Below are positions 33,931 through 42,073 of a DNA stretch of 64,000 nucleotides, in pieces (the stretch's first letter is position 1; every line of letters starts with the position of its first letter). The stretch is taken from positions 5,270 through 69,269 of the forward strand of contig CALABJ010000028.1 of assembly GCA_937885645.1 (NCBI GenBank), given 5' to 3'. The translations under genes and the position numbers were made by a program. Origin of the DNA: RGIG4097 sp937885645. Its GTDB lineage: Bacteria; Bacillota; Clostridia; Christensenellales; CAG-917. The notes beneath the pieces were generated by a model, which had not been told where the DNA came from, ran no database searches, and worked only from the letters and a program-made list of their open reading frames with translations.

Positions 33931-35394
33931 ATGTTCAAATTTGACCAAAAAAATGCAATTTCAACCACCTTCCTTCCCCCCATAGAAAGAGTGGTGGAGT
34001 TTATCCCACGGGGTGTGGACGGAGTGATGAGAGTGCTGTCATTGTCAGTGGACGGCAAGGCCCTTTCTCACGCCGTAAACGATGGCTTTGTTGACGTAAA
34101 TGGACGAGCGGAATTCAAGCTCATATATCTTGACCTAGACGGCGCAGTTTGCTCGGCAAACTACAACGCAGATTTCTCTGTCCGTCTTGATGGTGACGTG
34201 ACAAGAGAGGACCAAGTAAACGTTTGTCTAAAAGTGGTTGAGTGGAGTGTGTCATCAAGCGACACCCTCACCCTTTCTGCCGTTGTAAAAGTGGACGGAA
34301 ACGTGACAAAAACAATACCTCTCAACATACTCACTGGCGCAGAAGACAGTTTTGTCACAACGGATATTCTCACAATTCCAACCCACATTGCAACCACTTC
34401 TTACTCCTTCCCCGTTGACGAAGAAACCACCGTCCACGAAGTGCAAAAAGTTTTGTCACTTGACACAAAATGCAGTTTGACAAGTGCAAAAGTGACGGAT
34501 AAAGTCCTTGATTTGTCAGTTGACACGGTTGCAATCGTCACTTACGTAGAGGACGGAATCATCCGCACCGCCACCTTCAACGTGGCTTCAACCGAGAGTG
34601 TGTCCATAGAGGATTTGTGTGAAGGCGACAGGGTGAAAGTCACCCCTTACGTCAAGTCAGGGCGGATTGTGCTACACGGCGTGACAGGTGAAAACATACT
34701 GCGGTTTGAAGGGGAAATCGGTGTCAATGTTGACGTGACAAGACTTGAAGAAATTGAGGTGGTAAAAGACCTTTTCTCACTCACTCATCACACCACAACC
34801 ACCACTGAAAGCAACGATTTGACTTACTTTGTGGGCAGTGGCTACTACACCGAAAAAATACAGGGTGAAACCACCCTTCCTAGGGGTGAGGACACCGCTC
34901 TTGTAGGCGTGCCTGCCACCACGGTTTTCATTGCAAAAACCTTGTGTGACGACGGCCTCACAGTTGAGGGAGTTGCCACCACTGAAATCATCTATTCATC
35001 TGGTGATGACCTCTATTCAGCAAGGGCGGAAATCCCCTACTCAGTCCACCTTGACGGCGATTTCAGTGACACGGTAAAAGCCCGTGCAACAGTCATTGAT
35101 TCATCGGTCAAAATCAAGGGTGACAAGGCGGAAATCACCCTCACAATCGCTTTCAACACAAAGTGCTACGTCCCCCACCAAATCAACTATATCAGCGCAG
35201 TTGAGCTGGGTGAAGAAAGAGAGGTCAACCGCTCAGGCCTCAGCATCTACGTGGCAAATGACGGCGACACCCCTTGGGACGTTTGTAAAGCCCTCACCGC
35301 CACCCCTGAGCAAATAGCCGAGCAAAATATTGGGATTGCTTATCCCCTAAAACAGGGAGAGAAAATAATCTATTTTAGACGTATTACAAAGTAA
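33931..35394 (+). CDS. sipL: SipL-like SPOCS/LysM sporulation protein
   Basis: A 487-residue cytoplasmic-type protein with no signal peptide. Three repeated beta-rich SPOCS/DUF3794 segments are seen (about residues 30-150, 160-290 and 300-430), followed by a C-terminal LysM-like domain of about 50 residues (GDTPWDVCKALTATPEQIAEQN). This is the architecture of SipL, which in C. difficile binds SpoIVA during spore coat assembly. The ATG at 33931 has a perfect GGAGG; the longer frame would cross the promoter. The SigE-type promoter upstream supports mother-cell expression. Ortholog identity is inferred. Confidence 0.82.
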   Translation: MFKFDQKNAISTTFLPPIERVVEFIPRGVDGVMRVLSLSVDGKALSHAVNDGFVDVNGRAEFKLIYLDLDGAVCSANYNADFSVRLDGDVTREDQVNVCLKVVEWSVSSSDTLTLSAVVKVDGNVTKTIPLNILTGAEDSFVTTDILTIPTHIATTSYSFPVDEETTVHEVQKVLSLDTKCSLTSAKVTDKVLDLSVDTVAIVTYVEDGIIRTATFNVASTESVSIEDLCEGDRVKVTPYVKSGRIVLHGVTGENILRFEGEIGVNVDVTRLEEIEVVKDLFSLTHHTTTTTESNDLTYFVGSGYYTEKIQGETTLPRGEDTALVGVPATTVFIAKTLCDDGLTVEGVATTEIIYSSGDDLYSARAEIPYSVHLDGDFSDTVKARATVIDSSVKIKGDKAEITLTIAFNTKCYVPHQINYISAVELGEEREVNRSGLSIYVANDGDTPWDVCKALTATPEQIAEQNIGIAYPLKQGEKIIYFRRITK

Positions 35395-35400
35395 TATTCT

Positions 35401-35455
35401 TTCACAAGTACGCAACTCACTGAGGTGAATATAACTTTGCAAAGCAAAATATAAC
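35401..35455. repeat. Mini-hairpin cluster after the sipL-like gene
   Basis: TCAC-TGAG-GTGA followed by ACTTTGC/GCAAAAT hairpins with AATATAAC spacers. The style and words match the cluster at 15279-15400. No gene is seen. Confidence 0.4.
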
Positions 35456-35460
35456 AAATA

Positions 35461-35490
35461 AAAAAGGCACTCAAACGAGCGCCTTTTTTT
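35461..35490. terminator. Bidirectional terminator between the sipL-like gene and the P-type ATPase
   Basis: AAAAAGGCACTC and GAGCGCCTTTTTTT arms (one mismatch, AAAC loop) between convergent genes. Confidence 0.85.
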
Positions 35491-35504
35491 ATTTATAAAT
35501 CATA

Positions 35505-38222
35505 TTACTTTGCAAGTTTCTTCTCTGCTCTCTTTTTCACTGCAAATCTTGTGATGACCTTTGAAAGTTCAACAAAAGGTATCACCGTCACGCCAAGGGC
35601 CATTGCGATGAAGAATTCGTCTGCGTGGATAGGTGCAAACTCAAATGCTGTGTTGAGGCCGGGAGTGTAGATGACCAGGATTGTTGTGAGCAATGAGAAT
35701 GCAAATGCGCCAAGCATAAACAGATTTTGCTTTTTGAGCATACTCTTGCTGAAGATTGAGTGATTGATGCTTCTTGCATTGAATGCGTGGAACATTTCTG
35801 TCATTGACAAAGTCAAGAATGCCATCGTCATACCGTCTGCGGACACACCTTCAATTGACCAAGTGCCTGTTTCAAAGAAGTGACCGACAAAGTATGAGAA
35901 CAACGTGAGAAGACCGATGAACACGCCTTGCACGATGATGTTGACGCCAACACCGCCTGCAAAGATGCCTTCCTTTTCATTTCTAGGAGCACGGCGCATA
36001 AGGTCTGCTTCTGCGTCTTCTGTGCCAAGAGCAAGTGCGGGGAAAGTGTCGGTGATAAGGTTTATCCAAAGGAGGTGCATAGGCTTCAAGAGAGTGAAAC
36101 CGCACATTGTTGCGATGAACACTGCCACCACTTCTGCAAGGTTTGATGCAAGAAGGAATTGGATTGCCTTTCTTATGTTGTCATAGATGCGTCTGCCTTC
36201 GCCTACTGCTGAAACGATTGTTGCAAAGTTGTCGTCTTGGAGCACCATATCTGCTGCGCCCTTTGTGACGTCTGTGCCTGTGATGCCCATGCCGATGCCG
36301 ATGTCTGCGGACTTGATTGAGGGTGCGTCGTTGACGCCGTCACCTGTCATTGCGGTGATTTGACCGCGTTTCTTCCAAGTGTTGACAATGCGGACTTTGT
36401 GTTCGGGTTGCACTCTGGCGTACACTGAGAACTCAACGATTCTTTCATAGAATTCCTCGTCACTCATTTCTGCCATTTCTGCGCCGGTGATTGCTTGAGA
36501 TGCGTCGGTGATGATGCCAAGTTGTTTTGCAATGGCAATTGCAGTGTCGATATGGTCACCAGTGATCATAACTGCACGGATGCCTGCGCCCTTGCACTCT
36601 GCGATTGCGTCCTTGACTTCGGGACGGATAGGATCGATCATACCAGTGAGGCCGATGAAGACGAGGTTGTTTTCAATGCTTTCGGGGCTGACGTCTTCGG
36701 GCACGCTGTCAAGATCCTTATAGGCAACTGCAAGCACACGGAGTGCTTCGTTTGCCATAGCCTTGTTTGCCCCAAGGATATCTGCCTTGATTTCCTCAGT
36801 GAGAGCCACCACTTCACCGTTGATACGTGCGTGGGTGCAGCACTTCAAGATTTCGTCAGGTGCGCCCTTTGTGAATTGGATAAATGCGCCGTCACCATTG
36901 TCGTGGATGGTGGACATCATCTTGCGCATGCTGTCAAAGGGTGCTTCCGCCACACGAGGATATTTGGCTTCAAGGTCGGTTTTGTTCAGTTCTTGCTTGT
37001 ATGCAAAGTTGACAAGAGCACACTCTGTGGGCTCACCAACTGCTTCATGTTTTTCGGGGTCAAGGACTGCGTCACTTGCTTGTGCCATTGCTCTTGCGAT
37101 GAGAGCAACGTCGTCACCGTAGGTGTCAACAACGGTCATCTTGTTTTGGGTGAGAGTGCCTGTCTTGTCTGAACAAATGATTTGCGTACAGCCAAGGGTT
37201 TCAACAGCGGTAAGTCGTTTGACAACGGCTTGCTTCTTTGCCATCTTCGTCATGCCCATTGAAAGGACGATTGTGACAACTGTTGCAAGGCCTTCGGGGA
37301 TTGCAGCAACTGCAAGGGATACTGCAATGATGAAGCTGTCAAGGACGATTTCAAGGGTTTGATTTCCCACAAGGTTGTTGCGTTCCATGATGAGTTTGAA
37401 TGCAAAGATGAACACGCAGATTCCAAGGACTGCAAAGCTCAAAATCTTTGAAAGCTTGTCAAGTTTCTTTTGGAGAGGTGTGGTTTCTTCCTTGGTTTGA
37501 GCAAGGACGTCTGCGATTTTGCCCATTTCGGTTTGCATACCAGTTGCAACGACAACAGCCTTTGCTCTGCCGTAAACAATGGTGCTTCCCATATAGACCA
37601 TATTTTTTCTGTCACCAAGGGGCACGTCCTTTCCGTCCTCTGCGGTGAGTGCGTCCACAAATTTTTCAGAGGGGACGGATTCACCGGTCAGGGCTGCTTC
37701 TTCTGCTTTCAATGAAGCGGATTCAAGAAGACGGCAGTCTGCGGGCACTGAGTCACCTGCTTCAAGGACAACAACGTCACCGATGACAAGGTCTTCGTTT
37801 CTTATTTGTTTGAGAACGCCGTCACGAATGACCTTACAAGTTGAAGCGGTCATCTCTTTCAGTGCTTCAATGGCCTTCTCTGCGCGTCCTTCTTGGACGA
37901 CACCGAGGATAGCATTCAAAAGCACGACGCCTATGATGATGAAAAACTCTGCAAGCTCTGTTGTGTCAAAGTGTCCTTCACCTGTCATCACGGGGATAAG
38001 TGTGGTGATAAGGCTGATGACAGCGGCGATGATCAAAACGATGATCATAGGGTTGGCAAGTTGCAAGAAGAATCTCTTGATGAGAGAAACCTTTTTGCCC
38101 TCAGCCAACTTATTTTTGCCGTTCTGTTCAAGACGGGCTTCTGCTTCGGCTTGTGACAAGCCGTTTTCGCAGGATTTTACTTCTTCAAGGACGGCGTTGC
38201 CGTCAAAAAGATAGTGTTTCAT
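35505..38222 (-). CDS. P2-type cation-transporting ATPase (Ca2+/Mn2+ type)
   Basis: A 905-residue membrane pump. It has the actuator motif LTGESVPSEK, the phosphorylation site CSDKTGTLTQNK, and the hinge MTGDGVNDAPSIK. Cation-site helices include VAAIPEGLATVV and, later, NLITDTFPALALG, the SERCA/PMR1-like P2A pattern. The start at 38222 has GGAGG seven bases upstream. Sequence alone would suggest Ca2+ export, but the leader carries a probable yybP-ykoY Mn2+ riboswitch, which points to Mn2+ (or Ca2+/Mn2+) efflux. The assignment of the ion is inference. Confidence 0.92.
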   Translation of the reverse strand: MKHYLFDGNAVLEEVKSCENGLSQAEAEARLEQNGKNKLAEGKKVSLIKRFFLQLANPMIIVLIIAAVISLITTLIPVMTGEGHFDTTELAEFFIIIGVVLLNAILGVVQEGRAEKAIEALKEMTASTCKVIRDGVLKQIRNEDLVIGDVVVLEAGDSVPADCRLLESASLKAEEAALTGESVPSEKFVDALTAEDGKDVPLGDRKNMVYMGSTIVYGRAKAVVVATGMQTEMGKIADVLAQTKEETTPLQKKLDKLSKILSFAVLGICVFIFAFKLIMERNNLVGNQTLEIVLDSFIIAVSLAVAAIPEGLATVVTIVLSMGMTKMAKKQAVVKRLTAVETLGCTQIICSDKTGTLTQNKMTVVDTYGDDVALIARAMAQASDAVLDPEKHEAVGEPTECALVNFAYKQELNKTDLEAKYPRVAEAPFDSMRKMMSTIHDNGDGAFIQFTKGAPDEILKCCTHARINGEVVALTEEIKADILGANKAMANEALRVLAVAYKDLDSVPEDVSPESIENNLVFIGLTGMIDPIRPEVKDAIAECKGAGIRAVMITGDHIDTAIAIAKQLGIITDASQAITGAEMAEMSDEEFYERIVEFSVYARVQPEHKVRIVNTWKKRGQITAMTGDGVNDAPSIKSADIGIGMGITGTDVTKGAADMVLQDDNFATIVSAVGEGRRIYDNIRKAIQFLLASNLAEVVAVFIATMCGFTLLKPMHLLWINLITDTFPALALGTEDAEADLMRRAPRNEKEGIFAGGVGVNIIVQGVFIGLLTLFSYFVGHFFETGTWSIEGVSADGMTMAFLTLSMTEMFHAFNARSINHSIFSKSMLKKQNLFMLGAFAFSLLTTILVIYTPGLNTAFEFAPIHADEFFIAMALGVTVIPFVELSKVITRFAVKKRAEKKLAK

Positions 38223-38235
38223 TTTACCTCCATAT

Positions 38236-38390
38236 ATTAAAAAACCCATAGGACAAGTGGGCAATTTGCCTCTTATCTTATGAGTCTCATTTATTAGACC
38301 GTTCCAGACTGACGTCGGGTGTTGAAATCGGTCACGTCATAAAGACGCAAATTACTCCCTCATCTAGATATACCGCACGTACGCGCGCTA
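38236..38390 (-). ncRNA. Probable yybP-ykoY manganese riboswitch with expression platform
   Basis: In the leader of the pump gene, stem P1 pairs ATGAG (38364-38360) with CTCAT. Its internal loop has GGAGTAATTTGC on the 5' side and AATAAATGAGA on the 3' side, matching the conserved GGAGUA and (C/U)RAGA loops of this class. GCGTC/GACGT and GACCG/CGGTC form inner stems. A CCCA/TGGG hairpin with six T follows, then the GGAGG site. An upstream hairpin (GATATA/TATATC) precedes P1. Confidence 0.7.
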
Positions 38391-38405
38391 TATCAACCAT
38401 ATATT

Positions 38406-38434
38406 AGTTTACGAAAATATTAACCTTTTGTCAA
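38406..38434 (-). promoter_or_regulatory. SigA-type promoter of the riboswitch-pump transcript
   Basis: On the minus strand TTGACA (38434-38429), 17 bp and TAAACT (38411-38406). It gives a leader of about 180 nt, enough for the riboswitch. Confidence 0.65.
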
Positions 38435-38474
38435 TATTTTTATTATTTGACTATTTCATTGAAAAAATATTAAT

Positions 38475-39035
38475 TTATTTCTTTTTTCTTATAAGTCCGC
38501 TGGCACCGAAAACGAGGGCCGCCACACCGAGTACTATGCCGATTATTCCAAAGCGGAGATGACCAAGTCCTGTCATCACTGCGCCGAAAATTGTGATGAG
38601 AAGACCTGCAATTCCAACCCCGAGAGCAAGCACGTTGACGGTGGGATTTTCGTTTCCGTTTTCAGTTTTTCTTGTGTCAACGTAAGAGAAAGTCTTGTAG
38701 CCGTTGAGGATAGGACAGAAGCCACTCCAATCGTTTTCTTCAAGGGTTATGTTTTCAGTGTTTGCCCAAAACAGCAGTTTATCAGCAAATTCCGTATCCT
38801 TTAAGTCGTTATTCGGCACAAATTCAAACATGGACACTTGGGTTTCGCTGACTTTGTAAACCACCGTATGCACCACTTCTGCCACAAAGTTTTTTGTGGA
38901 CACGTAGCGGTTGACAAAGAGGATTTTGTCATTTGAGATATTGAGGTCACCAGCAACAATCCCCTCGTTTGAAAGGGTGATTTCTGTCTTTTGTCCGTAT
39001 GCCTTTACTCCAAGAGTTTTTGTGTATTCTGTCAT
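38475..39035 (-). CDS. Hypothetical protein with two C-terminal membrane helices
   Basis: A 186-residue protein. The first about 125 residues are soluble and beta-rich (resembling bacterial PH-like domains in pattern only), followed by two membrane helices (about 133-153 and 158-178) and the tail RKKK. It overlaps the end of recF by four bases (ATGA), so it is co-translated with recF. I do not recognise the family. Its similarity in layout to the pair at 40720-42003 (soluble part plus two helices) is only general. Confidence 0.7.
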   Translation of the reverse strand: MTEYTKTLGVKAYGQKTEITLSNEGIVAGDLNISNDKILFVNRYVSTKNFVAEVVHTVVYKVSETQVSMFEFVPNNDLKDTEFADKLLFWANTENITLEENDWSGFCPILNGYKTFSYVDTRKTENGNENPTVNVLALGVGIAGLLITIFGAVMTGLGHLRFGIIGIVLGVAALVFGASGLIRKKK

Positions 39036-40105
39036 CTTATTTTTCCTTCTTTCACTTCAAAGAGTTTTGCTCCCTCTCCGTCAAACTCGGTGCAGGTGAG
39101 GATTGTTTGCACTCCGCTTGTTGCTTTCAGGAGCACGTCTCGTCTTGTTTTGTCAAGTTCACTGAGCACGTCGTCAAGGAGGAGGACGGGAGTTTCGCCT
39201 GTCTCTTGCTTGTACATTTCCACCTCGCCCAGTTTCATTGCAAGGGCTATGGTGCGTTGTTGTCCTTGTGAAGCAAACTTTCTTGCGTCAATGCTGTCAA
39301 TCTCAATTTTGATGTCATCACGATGAGGTCCAACAGTGCTGTATCCAAGCTCCTTGTCCTTTTCTCTTGCGCTGAGCAACGCTTCTTCAAGGTTTCTGCG
39401 GATGTCACCTTCCGTCTTCACTGCGGTCTCGTAGGACAACTTCAACTGCTCCTTGCCAGAACTTATTTTGCCGTGGGCTACGCTTGCAAACTTGTTCAAC
39501 TCCGCCACGTATTCCATGCGCTTTTTAATTATGGTTGCACCGTGCTCTGCAAGGCCAATATCCCACACGTCAAGCATATCGTCAAGGTTATCTGCATATC
39601 TAGAATCCTTCAAAAGATTGTTCTTTTGTTTCAAAGTCTTGTTGTAGTTTTGCAGGGCTTTGAAATAACTCTTTTGTTGTTGAGAAAGCCCCACGTCCAA
39701 AAATCCTCGTCTTTCCGCAGGAGAGTCCTTCACCAGTTTCAACTCGTCAGGGGAGAAGAACACAACTCCCAAAACTCCCAAAAGTTCCCCTGCTCTTTGC
39801 ACGGGTATGCCGTCAATTGCCACCTTCTTTTTGCCCACCTCGTCAATGAGTATGCTGATGGTGTGCTTGCGGAATTTCTTTTCAACGGTGAGAGACACCT
39901 TTGCCCTGTTTGCACCCATGCGAATAAGCTCCTTATCCTTTGTTGTGCGAGGACTGCGAAGCAATGAGCAAAGATAGACGGATTCAATCATATTTGTCTT
40001 TCCACTTGCGTTTTTTCCATGCAAAACGTTGAGCCCACCGTCAAAAGTGACCTGTTGGCTCTCGTAGTTGCGGAAATTTGAAAGTGAAAGACTCAAAATT
40101 TTCAT
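39032..40105 (-). CDS. recF: DNA replication and repair protein RecF
   Basis: A 357-residue SMC-like ATPase that loads RecA at gaps. Walker A is HGKNASGKTN (residues 29-38), the signature region reads FASQGQQRTIALAMK, and Walker B is PVLLLDDVLSELD. The usual dnaN-recF linkage is broken here: dnaN lies 4 kb away beyond dnaA. A consensus promoter ends 6 nt before the ATG, and there is no room for a ribosome site. Confidence 0.96.
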   Translation of the reverse strand: MKILSLSLSNFRNYESQQVTFDGGLNVLHGKNASGKTNMIESVYLCSLLRSPRTTKDKELIRMGANRAKVSLTVEKKFRKHTISILIDEVGKKKVAIDGIPVQRAGELLGVLGVVFFSPDELKLVKDSPAERRGFLDVGLSQQQKSYFKALQNYNKTLKQKNNLLKDSRYADNLDDMLDVWDIGLAEHGATIIKKRMEYVAELNKFASVAHGKISSGKEQLKLSYETAVKTEGDIRRNLEEALLSAREKDKELGYSTVGPHRDDIKIEIDSIDARKFASQGQQRTIALAMKLGEVEMYKQETGETPVLLLDDVLSELDKTRRDVLLKATSGVQTILTCTEFDGEGAKLFEVKEGKIR

Positions 40106-40111
40106 AGCCCT

Positions 40112-40140
40112 ATTATATATGAAAAAGCGGTGTTTTTCAA
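40112..40140 (-). promoter_or_regulatory. SigA-type promoter abutting recF
   Basis: On the minus strand TTGAAA (40140-40135), 17 bp and TATAAT (40117-40112); AGGGCT then ATG. This predicts a leaderless recF mRNA. Confidence 0.8.
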
Positions 40141-40219
40141 CAAGTTATGCCATATTATTTTGCATATAAAAAGAGAGATTTTTTCATTGTTGAAAACATA
40201 ATTATTTTGGCATAAAAAT

Positions 40220-40245
40220 AAACCCCCGTCTTTCAACGAGGGTTT
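40220..40245 (-). terminator. Terminator after the gene at 40255-40635
   Basis: AAACCCCCGT and ACGAGGGTTT arms with a 6-nt loop, then a short T-rich stretch on the minus strand. Confidence 0.75.
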
Positions 40246-40254
40246 GCCATTAAA

Positions 40255-40635
40255 CTATTTCTTGAAAATTTTATCATAAATAATGTAATCGCCATCATTA
40301 TCGTTTATTATCAATTTTGCTTTGTCGCAATGTATGGCTACACATATTTCGCTTTCTTCAATTTGTCTTATTATTCCTTCAATTTTTTCAATGGGGATTC
40401 TTAAGAAATAATTGCATGTGCGAAAAAATTCTTGTTGTGATAAAACTTCTATTTCTTGGAGTTCTTTGTTTTTTGCTATCCACGAACTAAAATCCGTTTC
40501 ATTTTTATTAATGGTTAAATCAAAAATTATCAACGATTGCTGTGCAGACAACAAATTTATGGTCTCAATAATTTTTGCGCAAATTTCATCAATAGTTGCA
40601 GATGGTTTATGCTTTATAAAAACTAGCTTTTCCAT
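40255..40635 (-). CDS. Hypothetical small soluble protein
   Basis: A 126-residue protein rich in Ile, Glu, Lys and Asn, without membrane segments; base composition is more AT-rich than in the neighbours, which hints at later acquisition. AAGGAT precedes the ATG and a TATAAT lies about 20 nt upstream. I do not recognise the family. It sits between the membrane paralog pair and recF. Confidence 0.6.
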   Translation of the reverse strand: MEKLVFIKHKPSATIDEICAKIIETINLLSAQQSLIIFDLTINKNETDFSSWIAKNKELQEIEVLSQQEFFRTCNYFLRIPIEKIEGIIRQIEESEICVAIHCDKAKLIINDNDGDYIIYDKIFKK

Positions 40636-40683
40636 TTTTTATCCTTTGTATTATATTAGCAAACTTAATATGCCAGCAATAAG

Positions 40684-40709
40684 AAAACCTGTCTGTTGAT
40701 AGGGGTTTT
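40684..40709 (-). terminator. Terminator after the paralog at 40720
   Basis: AAAACCTGTC, TGTT loop, GATAGGGGTTTT. It closely resembles the dnaA terminator at 42046-42072, suggesting it was copied together with the gene pair. Confidence 0.7.
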
Positions 40710-40719
40710 GCTTTTGATA

Positions 40720-41343
40720 TTAATCAAAGGGATTTGTTGTTGGGATATAGTGTTTGAGTATATCCAACTTCATCAGCTCTTTTATCAGCTCAGGATTTTG
40801 TATGACTATTATATCGTTTTGTGCGCAATGCGCATATTGATATACAAAATCATTGCAAATTATCTGTTTTCCGTTGGAAAAAACCAAGCACTTTCCGGCA
40901 ACATCTTCGGCAAACGACATATAATCCGGCTCAGTCGCTATGCTTGGATCTAAAAACACCTTGCCAGACATACGCGCGTATTCTTCTCGTGTTACTCGCC
41001 TAAAACTTACACTTTCTCTCACAAAAATATCAAAGCATACGTATTCTGTGTTTTTAATTTCCTTAATGGAAGAGCCAAAGAAATTATGCAAATATATTTT
41101 ATCGCCATCAATTCTTATCTTTTTTCCTATACGAACGATGCCTTCGTATGTGGCTTTTGCAAAAAACAAGAACATAAAACCAAATAAGCCTGCCAAAAGC
41201 AATCCGATTGTAAGGTTCAAAATGGTGCATACAGCGGAAACAACCATGCCGACAAAAAAGGCAATGCATATCCCTGCCCACAGATAAATTTCCGTGTGAA
41301 TTATTTTTTTATCAAATGCGTTGTATATCTTGTTTTCACCCAT
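40720..41343 (-). CDS. Membrane protein, paralog 2 of a tandem pair
   Basis: A 207-residue protein with a 13-residue N-terminal cytoplasmic piece (MGENKIYNAFDKK), two membrane helices (about residues 20-41 and 44-65) and a soluble domain of about 140 residues with a beta-rich, PH-like pattern (RIDGDKIYLHNFFG). The last 30 residues and the first 13 are identical to the neighbouring paralog, while the middle is only moderately similar. No family is recognised with confidence. A -10-like TAAAAT copied from the first paralog lies 6 nt before the ATG. Confidence 0.75.
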   Translation of the reverse strand: MGENKIYNAFDKKIIHTEIYLWAGICIAFFVGMVVSAVCTILNLTIGLLLAGLFGFMFLFFAKATYEGIVRIGKKIRIDGDKIYLHNFFGSSIKEIKNTEYVCFDIFVRESVSFRRVTREEYARMSGKVFLDPSIATEPDYMSFAEDVAGKCLVFSNGKQIICNDFVYQYAHCAQNDIIVIQNPELIKELMKLDILKHYIPTTNPFD

Positions 41344-41379
41344 ACTTAAATTTTATCACACCACATCTTGCTTTTTATT

Positions 41380-42003
41380 TTACTCAAAGGGATTTGTTGT
41401 AGGAATATAATGTTTCAGTATATCCAGCTTCATCAACTCTTTTATCAACTCAGGATTTTGTATTACTATTATGTCGTTGTCCTTGCAGTGATAATATTTG
41501 TATTGTTCGTTGTTGGCAATCAATTGCTTGCCGTTTGAAAAAATCAAACATGTGCCTGTTTGTTCTGCGATAGGAGATAAATAATCCGGCGTAGTGGCAT
41601 CAACTTCATTGAGGAAGCTTTTTCCTGTTCTACGGAGATAGTCATCTCGTGTTTGATCTGAATATCGAGAACCAAATCGTATGTATCTTGTGAAGCAAAA
41701 ATATTCAGAATTTTTGATTTCCTTCAAAGTTTTTCCAAAACAATTAAGTAGATATATTTTATCCCCTTCAATTTTGACTTTTTTGCACATACGAGCAACC
41801 GAGGTGCAAACCTCGTATGATATAGCAATAAACATACAACCGCTTGCTATGGCAAGAAACAGCCCAATTTTGAAATAAAAAACCGCGCAAATTGCAGAGG
41901 CAATTGTTCCTAAGAAAAATATCACAGCAAAAGCTAAGACAATGCCCACCTGTGCATTAACGTGTTTTTTATCAAATGCGTTGTATATTTTGTTTTCACC
42001 CAT
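41380..42003 (-). CDS. Membrane protein, paralog 1 of a tandem pair
   Basis: A 207-residue protein with the same plan: short cytoplasmic N-terminus, two membrane helices (about residues 17-38 and 44-65) and a C-terminal soluble domain with KIEGDKIYLLNCFG and FSNGKQLIAN. It carries its own promoter, whose -10 box ends 6 nt before the ATG. It lies directly after dnaA. The tandem duplication and unusual end conservation are discussed in the findings. Confidence 0.75.
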   Translation of the reverse strand: MGENKIYNAFDKKHVNAQVGIVLAFAVIFFLGTIASAICAVFYFKIGLFLAIASGCMFIAISYEVCTSVARMCKKVKIEGDKIYLLNCFGKTLKEIKNSEYFCFTRYIRFGSRYSDQTRDDYLRRTGKSFLNEVDATTPDYLSPIAEQTGTCLIFSNGKQLIANNEQYKYYHCKDNDIIVIQNPELIKELMKLDILKHYIPTTNPFE

Positions 42004-42009
42004 ACTTAA

Positions 42010-42038
42010 ATTTTATCACACCACACCTTGCTTTGCAA
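42010..42038 (-). promoter_or_regulatory. SigA-type promoter abutting paralog 1
   Basis: On the minus strand TTGCAA (42038-42033), 17 bp and TAAAAT (42015-42010); six bases to the ATG at 42003. The -10 to ATG part is repeated before paralog 2, but the -35 is not. Confidence 0.65.
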
Positions 42039-42045
42039 GAAAAAG

Positions 42046-42072
42046 AAAACCCTGTCTGTTGACAGGGGTTTT
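42046..42072 (-). terminator. Terminator of dnaA
   Basis: AAAACCCTGTC, TGTT loop, GACAGGGGTTTT, just overlapping the dnaA stop region. Confidence 0.85.
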
Positions 42073-42073
42073 G

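Noticed and set aside
36495..37172. A 225-codon plus-strand frame antisense to the P-type ATPase
   Set aside because: Composition (many Cys, Val, His) is that of the complement of a coding strand, and it has no ribosome site or family match. The same applies to other long antisense frames over glgP, gyrA, dnaA and the giant gene.
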